Shown: piece by piece, positions 43,152 through 51,700 of the stretch
Layout of the letters: each line of letters starts with the position of its first letter
Position numbering within the stretch: the first letter of the stretch is position 1
IMG/VR virus record: IMGVR_UViG_3300040802_000094
Coordinates: 20,956 to 84,955 of that record
Length of the DNA stretch: 64,000 nucleotides
Strand: one strand, 5' to 3'
Origin: a virus
Program-made: the position numbers and the translations under genes
The notes under the pieces: generated by a model
The model's database searches: none
Told to the model about the DNA's origin: nothing
Seen by the model: the letters and a program-made list of their open reading frames with translations, nothing else

Positions 43152-43176
43152 AGACCGTAGCGCAATGCTACGGTCT
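43152..43176 (-). terminator. Terminator of tRNA-like RNA
   Basis: AGACCGTAGC and GCTACGGTCT form a perfect 10-bp stem with a 5-base loop. The A run on the plus strand gives a T run for reverse transcription, 14 bases after the tRNA-like 3' end. Confidence 0.75.
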
Positions 43177-43189
43177 GACGGCCATGTAA

Positions 43190-43255
43190 TGGGCAATGCG
43201 GGAGTCGAACCCGCCATGGGTGTTACCGCCCGATCCTCCACTCGGTCGATCGCCC
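43190..43255 (-). tRNA. Truncated tRNA-like RNA
   Basis: A 66-base reverse-strand element. The acceptor arm GGGCGAT/ATTGCCC (one G-U pair), D arm CCGA/TCGG with an AGTGGAGGA-type loop, and a perfect T arm GCGGG TTCGACT CCCGC plus discriminator A are all present. The anticodon arm is only about half the normal length (at best a 3-bp GGG/CCC stem with an 8-base loop), and CCA is not encoded. A terminator follows. It may be a tRNA mimic, a decayed tRNA, or an attachment-site remnant. It cannot be assigned an amino acid. Confidence 0.55.
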
Positions 43256-43330
43256 GAATTCATTCTATACGGAAAAGTCGATTTGCATCGTGGTATCGTA
43301 AACCTGCCGTAGAATCCGAATAACTCTGCA

Positions 43331-43714
43331 ATGGATTTAGTGCAATTTTTTGTGTTTTCCGCGCTCGCCTCTGGCAAGTGTCAGTTCGACCCGATTGAAG
43401 GAGCCTACACTTTTCGAGACGCGGAAGGGGAAAACGTCTTTGTCACGATCTCCGACGACGGATTCTTCCTTGGGGAGGATGGCGCGATCGTGGAAGTGAA
43501 AAAGGTCGGCGACCTGTTGGCGGCACTCAATCCAAGGAAGCATCGAGAAGAAAGGATCCTTTCCGCTTACCACTTGTTGAGCAGAAACAACCCTTGCGTA
43601 TTGTTTGCCGACCTCGAAGCAAAAGTTGGCAAAAAAGATGCCTGGTGGAGTATTTCCACCAGCCCGCCACTCCTTGTACTTTCCGAAGAAAAAACGGTAC
43701 GAAGAATCCGCTAA
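43331..43714 (+). CDS. Unknown protein, 127 aa
   Basis: Beta-prone N-terminus (SGKCQFDPIEGAYTFRDAEGENVFVTISDDGFFLGEDGAIVEVKK) then helices (HLLSRNNPCVLFADLEAKVG). No Shine-Dalgarno is next to the ATG. It overlaps the convergent methyltransferase gene by 4 bases. One clear hairpin lies in the coding DNA (43642-43662, 8-bp arms). The GCAATGGATT string at its start recalls the operator pair upstream. Function unknown. Confidence 0.5.
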   Translation: MDLVQFFVFSALASGKCQFDPIEGAYTFRDAEGENVFVTISDDGFFLGEDGAIVEVKKVGDLLAALNPRKHREERILSAYHLLSRNNPCVLFADLEAKVGKKDAWWSISTSPPLLVLSEEKTVRRIR

Positions 43715-44835
43715 AAGAGGGATAGCTGCTTGACGCCACTCTCCCGCTTTCGGACAAGGAGAACTTCTTGTTTTCGAGGGCGACGCTCGACCTTACTACT
43801 CCCGCCAGCATTCCCCGTGGAAACCGTTACAGTCTTGTAGTGGATCTCCCAATCCTTTTCGCTGTAGAAACGAAGGATCTCCGGGTCGGGGTAGTAACTC
43901 AGCACGATCGCCCCTTTCAGTTGGTGCAGGCACGAGGCAAGGCGCTCGTGGTCTTCCATCGTGAAATTCCCCCCTCCGTAGTATCGCTCCTTCCCAAAAT
44001 AGGGAGGATCGCAATAGTGTAGGGCAACTGGAGAATCCCATCGCTTCAATACTTCCTCGAAGTCGCCGTTTTCGATATAACAGCCTTTGAACGACTTCGC
44101 CGTTTCGAGTAACTTGCTCGACAGCGAATCCCATTGCTGAGGCTTGTCCGAGGAAGGGTGGCTGACACCCGTCGAAGCCGACCACCCCGAGTCGCCAATC
44201 GTTCCCGTAAACCCTTGATTGGCGCAAGTGAGATAGCGCCTTGCTTTTTCCGTGCTAGAAGCAGAGATTGCCCTAAAGAACTGGCGGCCTGCCTCGTTGA
44301 GGAAGGCGGGGGAGTCTATTGGCGATCGCCTCAATACTGTGGAAGCTTTTAAGATCCTTTCGGGCAGCGTCTCCCATTCGTGAACCAGGTGGTCTTTAGG
44401 GCGATCGCCTCCATTTTTGGCAATCCTCCAACTCTGCCGGGGATCTCCCTTGAAAGACTGCGTGCAAGCGATCGCGTACTTGCGGGCGCGATCGATGTCT
44501 CCGAGTTCGAGAGAGCCAAAATCTTTACAAAGGGCATGTTCTTCTCGACTGTACGGGGTTAGGGCGATCGCTCTTGCCAAATGCTCGGGCAAATCTCGAC
44601 ATACCCGAAATAGGTTGACAATATTGGAGTCGCGATCGTTGAGGACGATCCGAGGTAGTCCGTTTTTCCTATTTCCTCTTTCAAAGAAGCCTTGAGATTG
44701 TAGGTAGAAAAAAACGGCTGCCGATCCGCAGAAAGGTTCGGTATAAACCTCAAAAGAAAAGCGACCGATTTGCTCCGAAATCCATGGAGCGAGTCGTCTT
44801 TTCCCTCCAATTATATTGATAATAGGTTTGGCCAT
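43711..44835 (-). CDS. D12-class adenine DNA methyltransferase
   Basis: Protein of 374 residues. GGKRRLAPWI near the start, the SAM-binding YTEPFCGSAAVF (31-42) and the catalytic DPPY (276-279) mark a Dam/D12-class N6-adenine methylase. Residues about 175-235 form a Ser-rich insertion relative to short members. The last five residues are QLSLF, a sequence known as a beta sliding-clamp binding motif. It probably methylates the phage genome against host restriction or to adopt host marks. It lies outside the hairpin-rich pattern. Confidence 0.85.
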   Translation of the reverse strand: MAKPIINIIGGKRRLAPWISEQIGRFSFEVYTEPFCGSAAVFFYLQSQGFFERGNRKNGLPRIVLNDRDSNIVNLFRVCRDLPEHLARAIALTPYSREEHALCKDFGSLELGDIDRARKYAIACTQSFKGDPRQSWRIAKNGGDRPKDHLVHEWETLPERILKASTVLRRSPIDSPAFLNEAGRQFFRAISASSTEKARRYLTCANQGFTGTIGDSGWSASTGVSHPSSDKPQQWDSLSSKLLETAKSFKGCYIENGDFEEVLKRWDSPVALHYCDPPYFGKERYYGGGNFTMEDHERLASCLHQLKGAIVLSYYPDPEILRFYSEKDWEIHYKTVTVSTGNAGGSSKVERRPRKQEVLLVRKRESGVKQLSLF

Positions 44836-44896
44836 AACTATCTCTTGATAACATTGCTTTCATTATCCCTAAAAGGCTTAAGAAACAAAAAAAAGA

Positions 44897-44913
44897 CCCG
44901 CCATCATGGCGGG
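44897..44913 (-). terminator. Terminator of 44923 gene
   Basis: CCCGCCAT and ATGGCGGG form an 8-bp stem with a 1-base centre. An A run on the plus strand supplies the U run for the reverse transcript. Confidence 0.75.
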
Positions 44914-44922
44914 CCTTTTACT

Positions 44923-45738
44923 CTACCAAACTACAGGAAGTAAGAAAACCTCATCTTCCTCGGTCTTTACCATCAGGTGATGGTAGTCTAACCCGAGGGA
45001 GATGTCTTCGGCTTCCAAGCCTAGTGATATCCCTGGCTTAAGAGAAAACCACGGGGTTTCTCTTAAGCCAGGGAGGCAATTCTTCAGACGAAAGAATCGC
45101 TTCTCCTCGGAGGACAGGAGGATTCTTCCCTCCTGCCTTTTGACCTTGACCTCTCCCTGAAGTAGATACCTCAGAAAAGAAGCATCTACTTCCCCGAAGG
45201 GCGGGGGGAACGGGGGGCGCAAGCTATCCCCATAGAAGGGGAGGGTTACGATCCTCCGCCTCCCCTCTCTCCAGTCGCCGACAAAGGCGAGAGTCCCTTC
45301 TCGAAGGAGGACGGATACCCTCTCTCCTCCTTCGGTCGCCCAACCCAGAACGCTGGGGTCGGGTAAGGAGATAGACGGCCAGGAGGCTGGCCAATCTTCG
45401 ACTGACCAGAAACTCCAAGTTCCGTGCTTTCGGAACCCGGTCCAGGGGCCGAGAACCCCTGCCTCTCCGGAAAAGAGGCACTTTAGTCTCTCGTCCTGTA
45501 TATACAGGCGAGGTGGGGAGGAATTCCCCGAAGAACGGGGGAAATCCTCCCCAAACTCTTCAAGCTTTTCAATCTCGGCGACGTCGATATTATCGATGTC
45601 GGGGACATCTTCATCCCCGACGTATTTCCCGTCGTTGAGGGACGCAATCGACGCAGGGATCTGCGTCGATTGCGTTTTGAATACGTAATCACCCTCTTCC
45701 TTGGAGAGGGTGATTACGCCTGCTTTTAGCGTTATCAT
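44923..45738 (-). CDS. Unknown hairpin-saturated gene, 271 aa
   Basis: AAAGGACAGAG precedes the ATG. The N-terminus is acidic (DDVPDI-like Asp/Glu clusters), the middle Trp/Pro-rich (WTGFRKHGTWSFWSVEDWP) and the C-terminus beta-prone. The DNA is packed with perfect inverted repeats: 45031-45073 (17-bp arms), 45302-45334 (10), 45598-45621 (8), 45642-45675 (15, 4-base loop), 45684-45718 (14), plus many of 6-9 bp. Divergent from the 45856 gene. Function unknown. Confidence 0.55.
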   Translation of the reverse strand: MITLKAGVITLSKEEGDYVFKTQSTQIPASIASLNDGKYVGDEDVPDIDNIDVAEIEKLEEFGEDFPRSSGNSSPPRLYIQDERLKCLFSGEAGVLGPWTGFRKHGTWSFWSVEDWPASWPSISLPDPSVLGWATEGGERVSVLLREGTLAFVGDWREGRRRIVTLPFYGDSLRPPFPPPFGEVDASFLRYLLQGEVKVKRQEGRILLSSEEKRFFRLKNCLPGLRETPWFSLKPGISLGLEAEDISLGLDYHHLMVKTEEDEVFLLPVVW

Positions 45739-45823
45739 CTCTGTCCTTTGATATACATAAATTCAGTCTACCATATATTCGGCACGCTAAAAATATTAAT
45801 TATATTGGCATACGTAATCATTG

Positions 45824-45829
45824 TATAAT
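45824..45829 (+). promoter_or_regulatory. -10 element TATAAT
   Basis: TATAAT 27 bases before ATG 45856. A 7-codon leader (45836-45859, MQSKEVR) overlaps that ATG. A well-spaced -35 is not evident. Confidence 0.45.
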
Positions 45830-45855
45830 AATTGTATGCAATCAAAAGAAGTAAG

Positions 45856-47256
45856 ATGAACACACACATTAAAATGGACACAGAGGATCTAAAAAAGATC
45901 TTCTTTTTGGCGAAACAGGGGGGACTCTACTCCCGACTAGGAGTAGAGTCCTGCCGCATGTACAGCAGGACTCTACTCAGCAGAGTGGAGATCCCGATCG
46001 AGGCGGCAGATCCGGCGGTGTCCACCTCGATCGCCTTATCGCAAAAGCAGACCTCTCTGCTTTTGCGATACCTACAAAAGCAGAGAGGAGAGGTGACGGT
46101 CTGGTTTTGTCCAGATCGTCTCCGCCTCTCCTGGGATGAGGGGCGATCGTCGATCGCCCTCATCCCAGGAGAGGAAGCAGCCTCCTCCCCCGACTTGAGG
46201 GGGTCAAAGAGGCTTCCCTTGGGAGAGTTCGACGGCTACGCGATCGTCGAACTCTTTCGCGAAAGCCCCCTGGACGGGGGGGAAGATTTCCTCCTCTTCA
46301 AGGAAGAGAAGATCTTCCATGTCCAGGCTTCCGGCAATACAATTGCCCGGAAGCGTGGGATCAGGAGAATAGGGTCTCACCGGAAGCCCCTTCCGGTGAG
46401 ACCTCTAAAGGTACACCTCCCTAAAAAGAGCTTCTGGGGAGGTGTTAAACGCTTCCTCCCCACGGAAAGAGAGGTCGGAAGGGGTGCCGACGTGAGGTGC
46501 TTCCTCTCGCTCCTTTCCACGGAGGGGGCAAAGTATATGGAGATCCTCCTCTCCCGACTTCAGTCGGAAGAGATTGAGGTGGAGGGGAGGATCCTCCTCC
46601 CCATTGGAGCGGAAGAACCCTCTCTTCCACCAGTAATGCCCTGGACGGGGGGGATCGACTTTTCTACCGTCCAGGGTAAAGGCTCCGGCTTTGCCTCGAT
46701 CGCAAGGATGCGAGAAGGGGCATGGTTGGAGTTCTCCGAAGGAGCCTGCCTCCTTTTTTCGGAAAGAGGTAGCGTCACCCAGGAGATCCCAGCAGGCAAA
46801 GCCTGGGGAAAGATCCCCGGGAGGTCTTTCTTACCTTTTTGGGAGGTAAGAGAGATTGCTCGGGAGGACGTAGTCTCCTTGAGGTTCGCGTCCGAGGACG
46901 CGAACTCTATCGTTGCAGTCGAAACGCCGACTGCAACGATAGAGTTTTGGCACGCCGACGAACACACATTCCCCCCTCTTCCCGAGGAAGAGGTCTTGGC
47001 GGTCGAATTCCTCGACGAAAAGGGATGGATCGCACTATCCCCCAATGGGGAGATCCTTTGTTGGAAGGGGGAAGGATACCCCGTCGAAAGGGGGGCATGG
47101 CTCCAGTCCCCGACTCATTTCTCGATCGCGATGCACCTCGTCAAGATCGCGATCGAGGCAGGGCAAGAGGGAGAAATCCCTTACGACCTCCTCGAGGTCC
47201 TCAAAAGAAAGGTTTCTTTTGAGAAAATAGAAGATTTTCTCATTTTTGAGACCTAG
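45856..47256 (+). CDS. Unknown hairpin-saturated gene, 466 aa
   Basis: Beta-rich protein (RVEIPIEAADPAVSTSIALSQ...VTVWFCPDRLRLSWDEGRSSIALIP). Its strand pattern weakly recalls sliding clamps, but this is not established. The coding DNA carries a chain of inverted repeats: 45922-45951 (12 bp), 45941-45978 (14, sharing an arm), 46037-46070 (15), 46052-46088 (14, sharing an arm), 46125-46174 (24 pairs with one bulge), 46373-46403 (14), 46884-46905 (10), 46903-46946 (19), 47121-47157 (12) and 47200-47223 (11). Confidence 0.6.
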   Translation: MNTHIKMDTEDLKKIFFLAKQGGLYSRLGVESCRMYSRTLLSRVEIPIEAADPAVSTSIALSQKQTSLLLRYLQKQRGEVTVWFCPDRLRLSWDEGRSSIALIPGEEAASSPDLRGSKRLPLGEFDGYAIVELFRESPLDGGEDFLLFKEEKIFHVQASGNTIARKRGIRRIGSHRKPLPVRPLKVHLPKKSFWGGVKRFLPTEREVGRGADVRCFLSLLSTEGAKYMEILLSRLQSEEIEVEGRILLPIGAEEPSLPPVMPWTGGIDFSTVQGKGSGFASIARMREGAWLEFSEGACLLFSERGSVTQEIPAGKAWGKIPGRSFLPFWEVREIAREDVVSLRFASEDANSIVAVETPTATIEFWHADEHTFPPLPEEEVLAVEFLDEKGWIALSPNGEILCWKGEGYPVERGAWLQSPTHFSIAMHLVKIAIEAGQEGEIPYDLLEVLKRKVSFEKIEDFLIFET

Positions 47257-47262
47257 TTTCGC

Positions 47263-47299
47263 AAGCCCGGCGGCACAACATCATCGTGCCGCCGGGCTT
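47263..47299 (+). terminator. Terminator and start of next leader
   Basis: AAGCCCGGCGGCAC pairs perfectly with GTGCCGCCGGGCTT, followed by TTTGG and a TATAAT (47304-47309) for the next gene. Confidence 0.8.
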
Positions 47300-47335
47300 T
47301 TGGTATAATATAAGTAATCTTTATATTAAAAATGT

Positions 47336-48652
47336 ATGGAAGACTTATTAGTTTGTGAGTCCTGGAGCTTTCTGTTTTCAGCAAAAACGCTGGAAACAGC
47401 ATTCAGGGCAATTCCTTTCCCTACAGATGTACTGATAGGGAACGACAGTATCGCCTTTGCTAAAGGCGGTACTGTCGCTATTGCCCACGGGAGTGGGATG
47501 AGTCCAGCCACAATCTGGTCTCAACTCACGCAAGGAAGCCGCTTCCCTTTGCTCGCGTATTCCCAGTTTTTTGAAACGGGAATACGAGAGCAAGATGACT
47601 CCGAGACCCAAATCGACTGCTACTGGATCGATTCGGGTCTCGGGGAGGGACTGGTATTCCTTCCCCAAAATGAGAATCCTATCGTCGAGGAAGAAATCGC
47701 GAGCCTGGGAGTAGGCTCACAAAAGAAAATGCCGAACTTCTCCTCGATCAAAAAGCTAGGGAAACGGCTCCCTAGCGAAACAAAGGAAGTCGTACCCTTG
47801 TTGAGAAAGATCTGGTTTCCGGCCTCGTCGGAAACCTCAAGCGATTCAAGGGTGATTTTGTCGATAGGCAAAAAAATCACCCTCCATCTGGGATGGGGGA
47901 AAATCAGTATTCCTTGCTCCGACTGGAGGTCGGATCCAGAAGACCGGACAGAGGAATGGGAGGTTGTCGATCCCATTCCTCTGAGTTACCCCGAGATGGA
48001 GGAAGTTTTCGTTTTTGGCTACAATGTTGTGGCCTCGGGGGAAAATCTGACGGTCGCAAAGGAAGCGATAAAAACCCGTTCCTTTACGACAAAAGAATAT
48101 CTTTTTGAGTGGGAAGACTATCAGAGGTTCTCCCTCGAAAAGGTGTGGGAGGCGATCGCCGAACTCCCGGGAGACGAAGTCGAAGTCTCGTTTTCCTCCC
48201 GAGGCCACCTCCTCCTCACCTCGGAGGGGGAACAAAAAAAGATTCGATCGAATCTTCGACCGGGCAAGCCCTTTATCCTTCCGGAGGGCAAAGCCCGGAT
48301 CGACTCTATTGCAATAGAGTCGCTATCGGAATGCGATTTCGGAGAAAACCCGGAAATTGCATTCCACCCAGACAAAAGTCTGTATTTTCGGATCTTTGCC
48401 GAAAGCACAGACTTTGATGGAGAATTTTACCCCCCTCTGCCTGACAGCCCGTTCCAGATCTACGTAGATCGGGGACTCCTCGACGGAACGGGGGGGTCGC
48501 AAGCTTTGGTCTCGAAAATGGAGGCAAGGTTGGCGGATGCCCCGCCTTCGAGATGGAAAGAGAGCATCGAGATGGCTCTCGAAGGAAACCCCGAAGGCTG
48601 GAAGGATATACAGGATTTTTACTGCGATTGCAGACGCCTGCAATCGCAGTAA
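47336..48652 (+). CDS. Unknown hairpin-saturated gene, 438 aa
   Basis: An acidic, beta-rich protein (DGEFYPPLPDSPFQIYVDRGLLDG, TLHLGWGKISIPCSDW). No family recognised; the size and style resemble the preceding gene. Inverted repeats in the coding DNA include 47443-47477 (16 pairs, one U-G), 47549-47593 (15 of 16), 47601-47643 (15 of 16), 47814-47836 (8), 47849-47883 (11), 47949-47983 (13), 48301-48322 (perfect 22-base palindrome) and 48621-48650 at the very end. Confidence 0.6.
   Translation: MEDLLVCESWSFLFSAKTLETAFRAIPFPTDVLIGNDSIAFAKGGTVAIAHGSGMSPATIWSQLTQGSRFPLLAYSQFFETGIREQDDSETQIDCYWIDSGLGEGLVFLPQNENPIVEEEIASLGVGSQKKMPNFSSIKKLGKRLPSETKEVVPLLRKIWFPASSETSSDSRVILSIGKKITLHLGWGKISIPCSDWRSDPEDRTEEWEVVDPIPLSYPEMEEVFVFGYNVVASGENLTVAKEAIKTRSFTTKEYLFEWEDYQRFSLEKVWEAIAELPGDEVEVSFSSRGHLLLTSEGEQKKIRSNLRPGKPFILPEGKARIDSIAIESLSECDFGENPEIAFHPDKSLYFRIFAESTDFDGEFYPPLPDSPFQIYVDRGLLDGTGGSQALVSKMEARLADAPPSRWKESIEMALEGNPEGWKDIQDFYCDCRRLQSQ
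48621..48650. repeat. 30-bp palindrome, variant copy 3
   Basis: ACTGCGATTGCAG and CTGCAATCGCAGT form 13-bp arms around ACGC. It is related to the TTGCAGACGTCTGCAA palindromes but lies in coding sequence at the gene's 3' end. Confidence 0.7.
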
Positions 48653-48655
48653 CCG

Positions 48656-48685
48656 AAAGACACCACTGAAGTCAGTGGTGTCTTT
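48656..48685 (+). terminator. Terminator after 48652
   Basis: AAAGACACCACTGA and TCAGTGGTGTCTTT form a perfect 14-bp stem followed by a T run. Confidence 0.8.
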
Positions 48686-48739
48686 TTTTGTACCGACTCT
48701 GCTAAGATCTGCCTTGGACTGAACAGCATAAATATCTTT

Positions 48740-48774
48740 AAGCCCGCACCCCGGCATTACTGGGGTGCGGGCTT
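48740..48774 (+). terminator. Terminator-type hairpin in leader of tape measure
   Basis: AAGCCCGCACCCC and GGGGTGCGGGCTT form a 13-bp stem, then TTTCTTTTTTTT and the ATG at 48787. Confidence 0.75.
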
Positions 48775-48786
48775 TCTTTTTTTTGT

Positions 48787-51700
48787 ATGGCGGATCAATA
48801 CGGTATCCAGGCAACTTTTCTCTTTGACGTCCCGACCGAAGCGTTTTCGACGATCGATCGGGTCATTTCTCAGTTGCAGGAACTAGATCGCGTCGTCCGC
48901 CAGATCGAAGGAGGGATGTCGGGCGGCGGTTTCGGCCAACAGCTCAAAAAGTCCATGGCTACCGCATCGAAGTCGGTGACAGGCGTGGGTCGAGCCGTCG
49001 GCACGATCGCGGACGAAGCCAAAGAAGCCAAGAAGCGACTGAAACCCCTCAAAGAAGAGTTTGCCGCGATCCGTGCGGAAGCGCGCAATGTCGAGTTCGG
49101 CGAAGACATTTTCGACGAGAAGAAGATAAAACAGGCGGAACGAGCGATCCGGCAGTACAAGAGATCCCTCGATCGCCTCGGAGAGTCCGTCCGGGGATCG
49201 AGTGCGCCGGAGCGAAAATTTTTAGCCGACCTGCAAAAACAGAAGCAGGTTATGGATTCGCGAGTAGAAATGCAGCGAACCCAGCGTACGGCGGCGCGTG
49301 CGTCGCAAAGGATAGGAGAATTCGCGGCGCTAGAAGGTGCCGGAAAGGCGATCGCCGCACCCCTTACCGCGATCGCCAAAGACGCGATCGCGGTATTTGC
49401 AGGTTTCGACGCGAAGATGGCCGGAGTCGCCGCAGTGAGCGGAGCGAAAGGCGAAGATCTGAAAGCGCTGCGATCGCTCGCCAAAAAAATGGGCGCTTCC
49501 ACCAAATTTTCAGCCTCCCAGGCGGCGGAAGCTCAATCTTTTCTAGGGATGGCCGGATTCAAGACCAATCAAATCCTGGAAGCGCTACCCGCAACGTTGG
49601 ACTTGGCTGCAGCCGGGAACTTGGATTTGGGGCAGGCTGCGGACATCGCCTCCAACGCTATTTCCGCCTTCGGCCTGAAAGCGGAAGAGACGCGCCGGGT
49701 TGCCGACGTGATGGCGAAGGTCGCGGCGAGTGCGAATACCAGCGTTTCCCAGCTCGGCGAAGCCTTCGCCTACGCCGCACCTGCGGCGCACGATTTTGGG
49801 ATGCGGATGGAGGAAGCGACTGCCCTGCTCGGCGTGGCGGGAAATATCGGCATTCAGGCTAGTGCGGCAGGGACTGCCCTACGGGCGGGGGCAATCGAGC
49901 TGACTAAAGCCGACAAGCAAAATATGCTGTTGGAAAAGCTCGGCGTAACGGTCGTAGACGCGGAGACAGGAGTCGCGCGGAATATTATCTCGATCGTCGG
50001 GGATATCCGCGATTCCATGCGGACTCGTTTTAGGGGAGAGAACTTCCTGGCAGAGATGGAGGCGATCCAGGAAAAAGTTAAAACCCAAGGCGGGAATATC
50101 GAAGAAGAGTTGAAAAAACTGGAGGAGAAATACCCGCAACAGGCCGAAGGCTTGACGACCCTCGCCAATGTATTCGGCAAAACGGCGGTGTCGTTTTGGA
50201 GCGGCCAGGTTTCTCAATATGAAGTTCTCGTTCACGACTCCCTCCAAGCCCTGGCGGCAACGGTGGATACGAACGCCCTCGAAGAGGTGATGTACGCTTC
50301 GATCGAAGGATTGCGCGAGGCCGAAGGCAAGGATCTGTTTGGGAAGCTTGCGACCCAGGCCGGATCCTACGAAGGAGCCGTCAAGCTTTTACAGGTCGGA
50401 CTGAGGGGACTGTCCGAGTCCGGAAGGGAGACGACGGGCGCCGCCGAGGCTATGGCGAAAATCATGAGCAACAACCTCGAAGGCGCTTTCGTTTCCCTCG
50501 GATCGGCGATCGAGGGATTCAAGATCGCTTATATCGAGCCAATTTCTCCTTTAATTGCGGGGGTCGTCAACGGAATTACGGAGATCGTCCGCTTCCTGAC
50601 GCAACTGCCCGCTCCAATTCGCTTTTTGATCGGGATTGCCGGAACCCTGGCCGTGACGCTCAGTGCCTTGGCGATCGCCGTCGGGGGAATGGGTATCGTT
50701 CTCTTCGGATTCTCGAACGCAATGGCGACGGCCAAGGCGGCGACGATCGCCCTCAACGGCGCCGCCATCCCCCTGACGGGATTCTTTGAGAAAGCGATGG
50801 GAGCCTGGGAAGGAACTTCACCGATCGAGACGGCGTTGAAAACGTCGAGTTTTGCCGTCGAAGACTTTCAGGAGGCCGCCACTCTCGCCTTCTCTGAGGT
50901 ATGGTCGGGACTGAAGACCTTCGCCGTGCGGACGAAAGCGGCGACCTTCGCAATGGCTCAGAATTTCTTGATGGTTTCGCGAGCTTTTGCGACGTCTCCC
51001 CTGGGTATCAGTATTATCTCGATAATCGCGCTCAACGAATTGATGCGGCGGGCAGTTCCCGGAGTCAACCTGTTCGCCGCCGCCGCCAGCGCCTTGGGGG
51101 GAGTTCTCGGTTTTGTTTCGGGGATCTTCCAAGGACTCGGGGACGTTGTAATGGAGGTAATCGGAGATAACCTGAAAGCCGTTTTTGCGGTATTTTCGAC
51201 TCCCCTGTTGCAAGCGGAAGACTCGATCGTTTCCTTTTTGTCAGCTTTTCGGGACTTGAGTACGGTTGGGCGAAAAATCGGGCGAGACTTGGGGCGAATC
51301 ATCCTCTCTCCATTCACGTTGCTGAAAAATACGATCTCCGGCGTCCTCGGGATCGGACTCGATTTCATCTCGGACAGGCTGAGCCTGATCGCGAGCGTCA
51401 TCAAATTGTTCACCGACTTCATGACGGGACGGATGGCGGGTCCCGAAGATTTCGTCAAGAATCGCTGGAATGTCGTCGGACAGATGGCAATGCACGTCCT
51501 CGCCTCGTGGCGAATTGCCGTCGGCATTATCCAAGGGCTGTGGAACTTTCTCGTTTCGATCGCCATTCGAGTGGGGGGCGCGATCGTCGGCGCCCTCAAT
51601 CACGGCGCCGCCGACGTCACCCGGATAGCCTGGCAGAAGACCGCGATCGCCGTCCTCGAATATATGAAACAGATGGCGATCGCGGCGTGGGAATTCGGCA

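Larger units (their letters stand above)
42753..43330. other. Non-coding stretch with palindrome, operator pair and tRNA-like RNA
   Basis: About 580 bases without a convincing protein gene. It contains the palindrome 42809-42832, an inverted TTGACT/AGTCAA pair near 42835-42849, the paired GTGCAATGGATTGC sites at 43032-43069, and a reverse-strand tRNA-like RNA with its terminator. 42850-43010 shows nothing recognisable. Confidence 0.5.

Noticed and set aside
43190-43255. Functional tRNA with an assigned amino acid
   Set aside because: The anticodon arm is too short to define an anticodon; 66 bases total and no encoded CCA.
45856-48652. Sliding-clamp (DnaN/gp45) identity for the two long hairpin-rich genes
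   Set aside because: Only a vague strand pattern supports it, and the lengths exceed the family; no motif confirms it.
39283-48652. MITE or REP-type repeat elements as explanation of the hairpins
   Set aside because: Almost all stems differ in sequence and lie in coding frames; only the TTGCAGACGTCTGCAA palindrome recurs.
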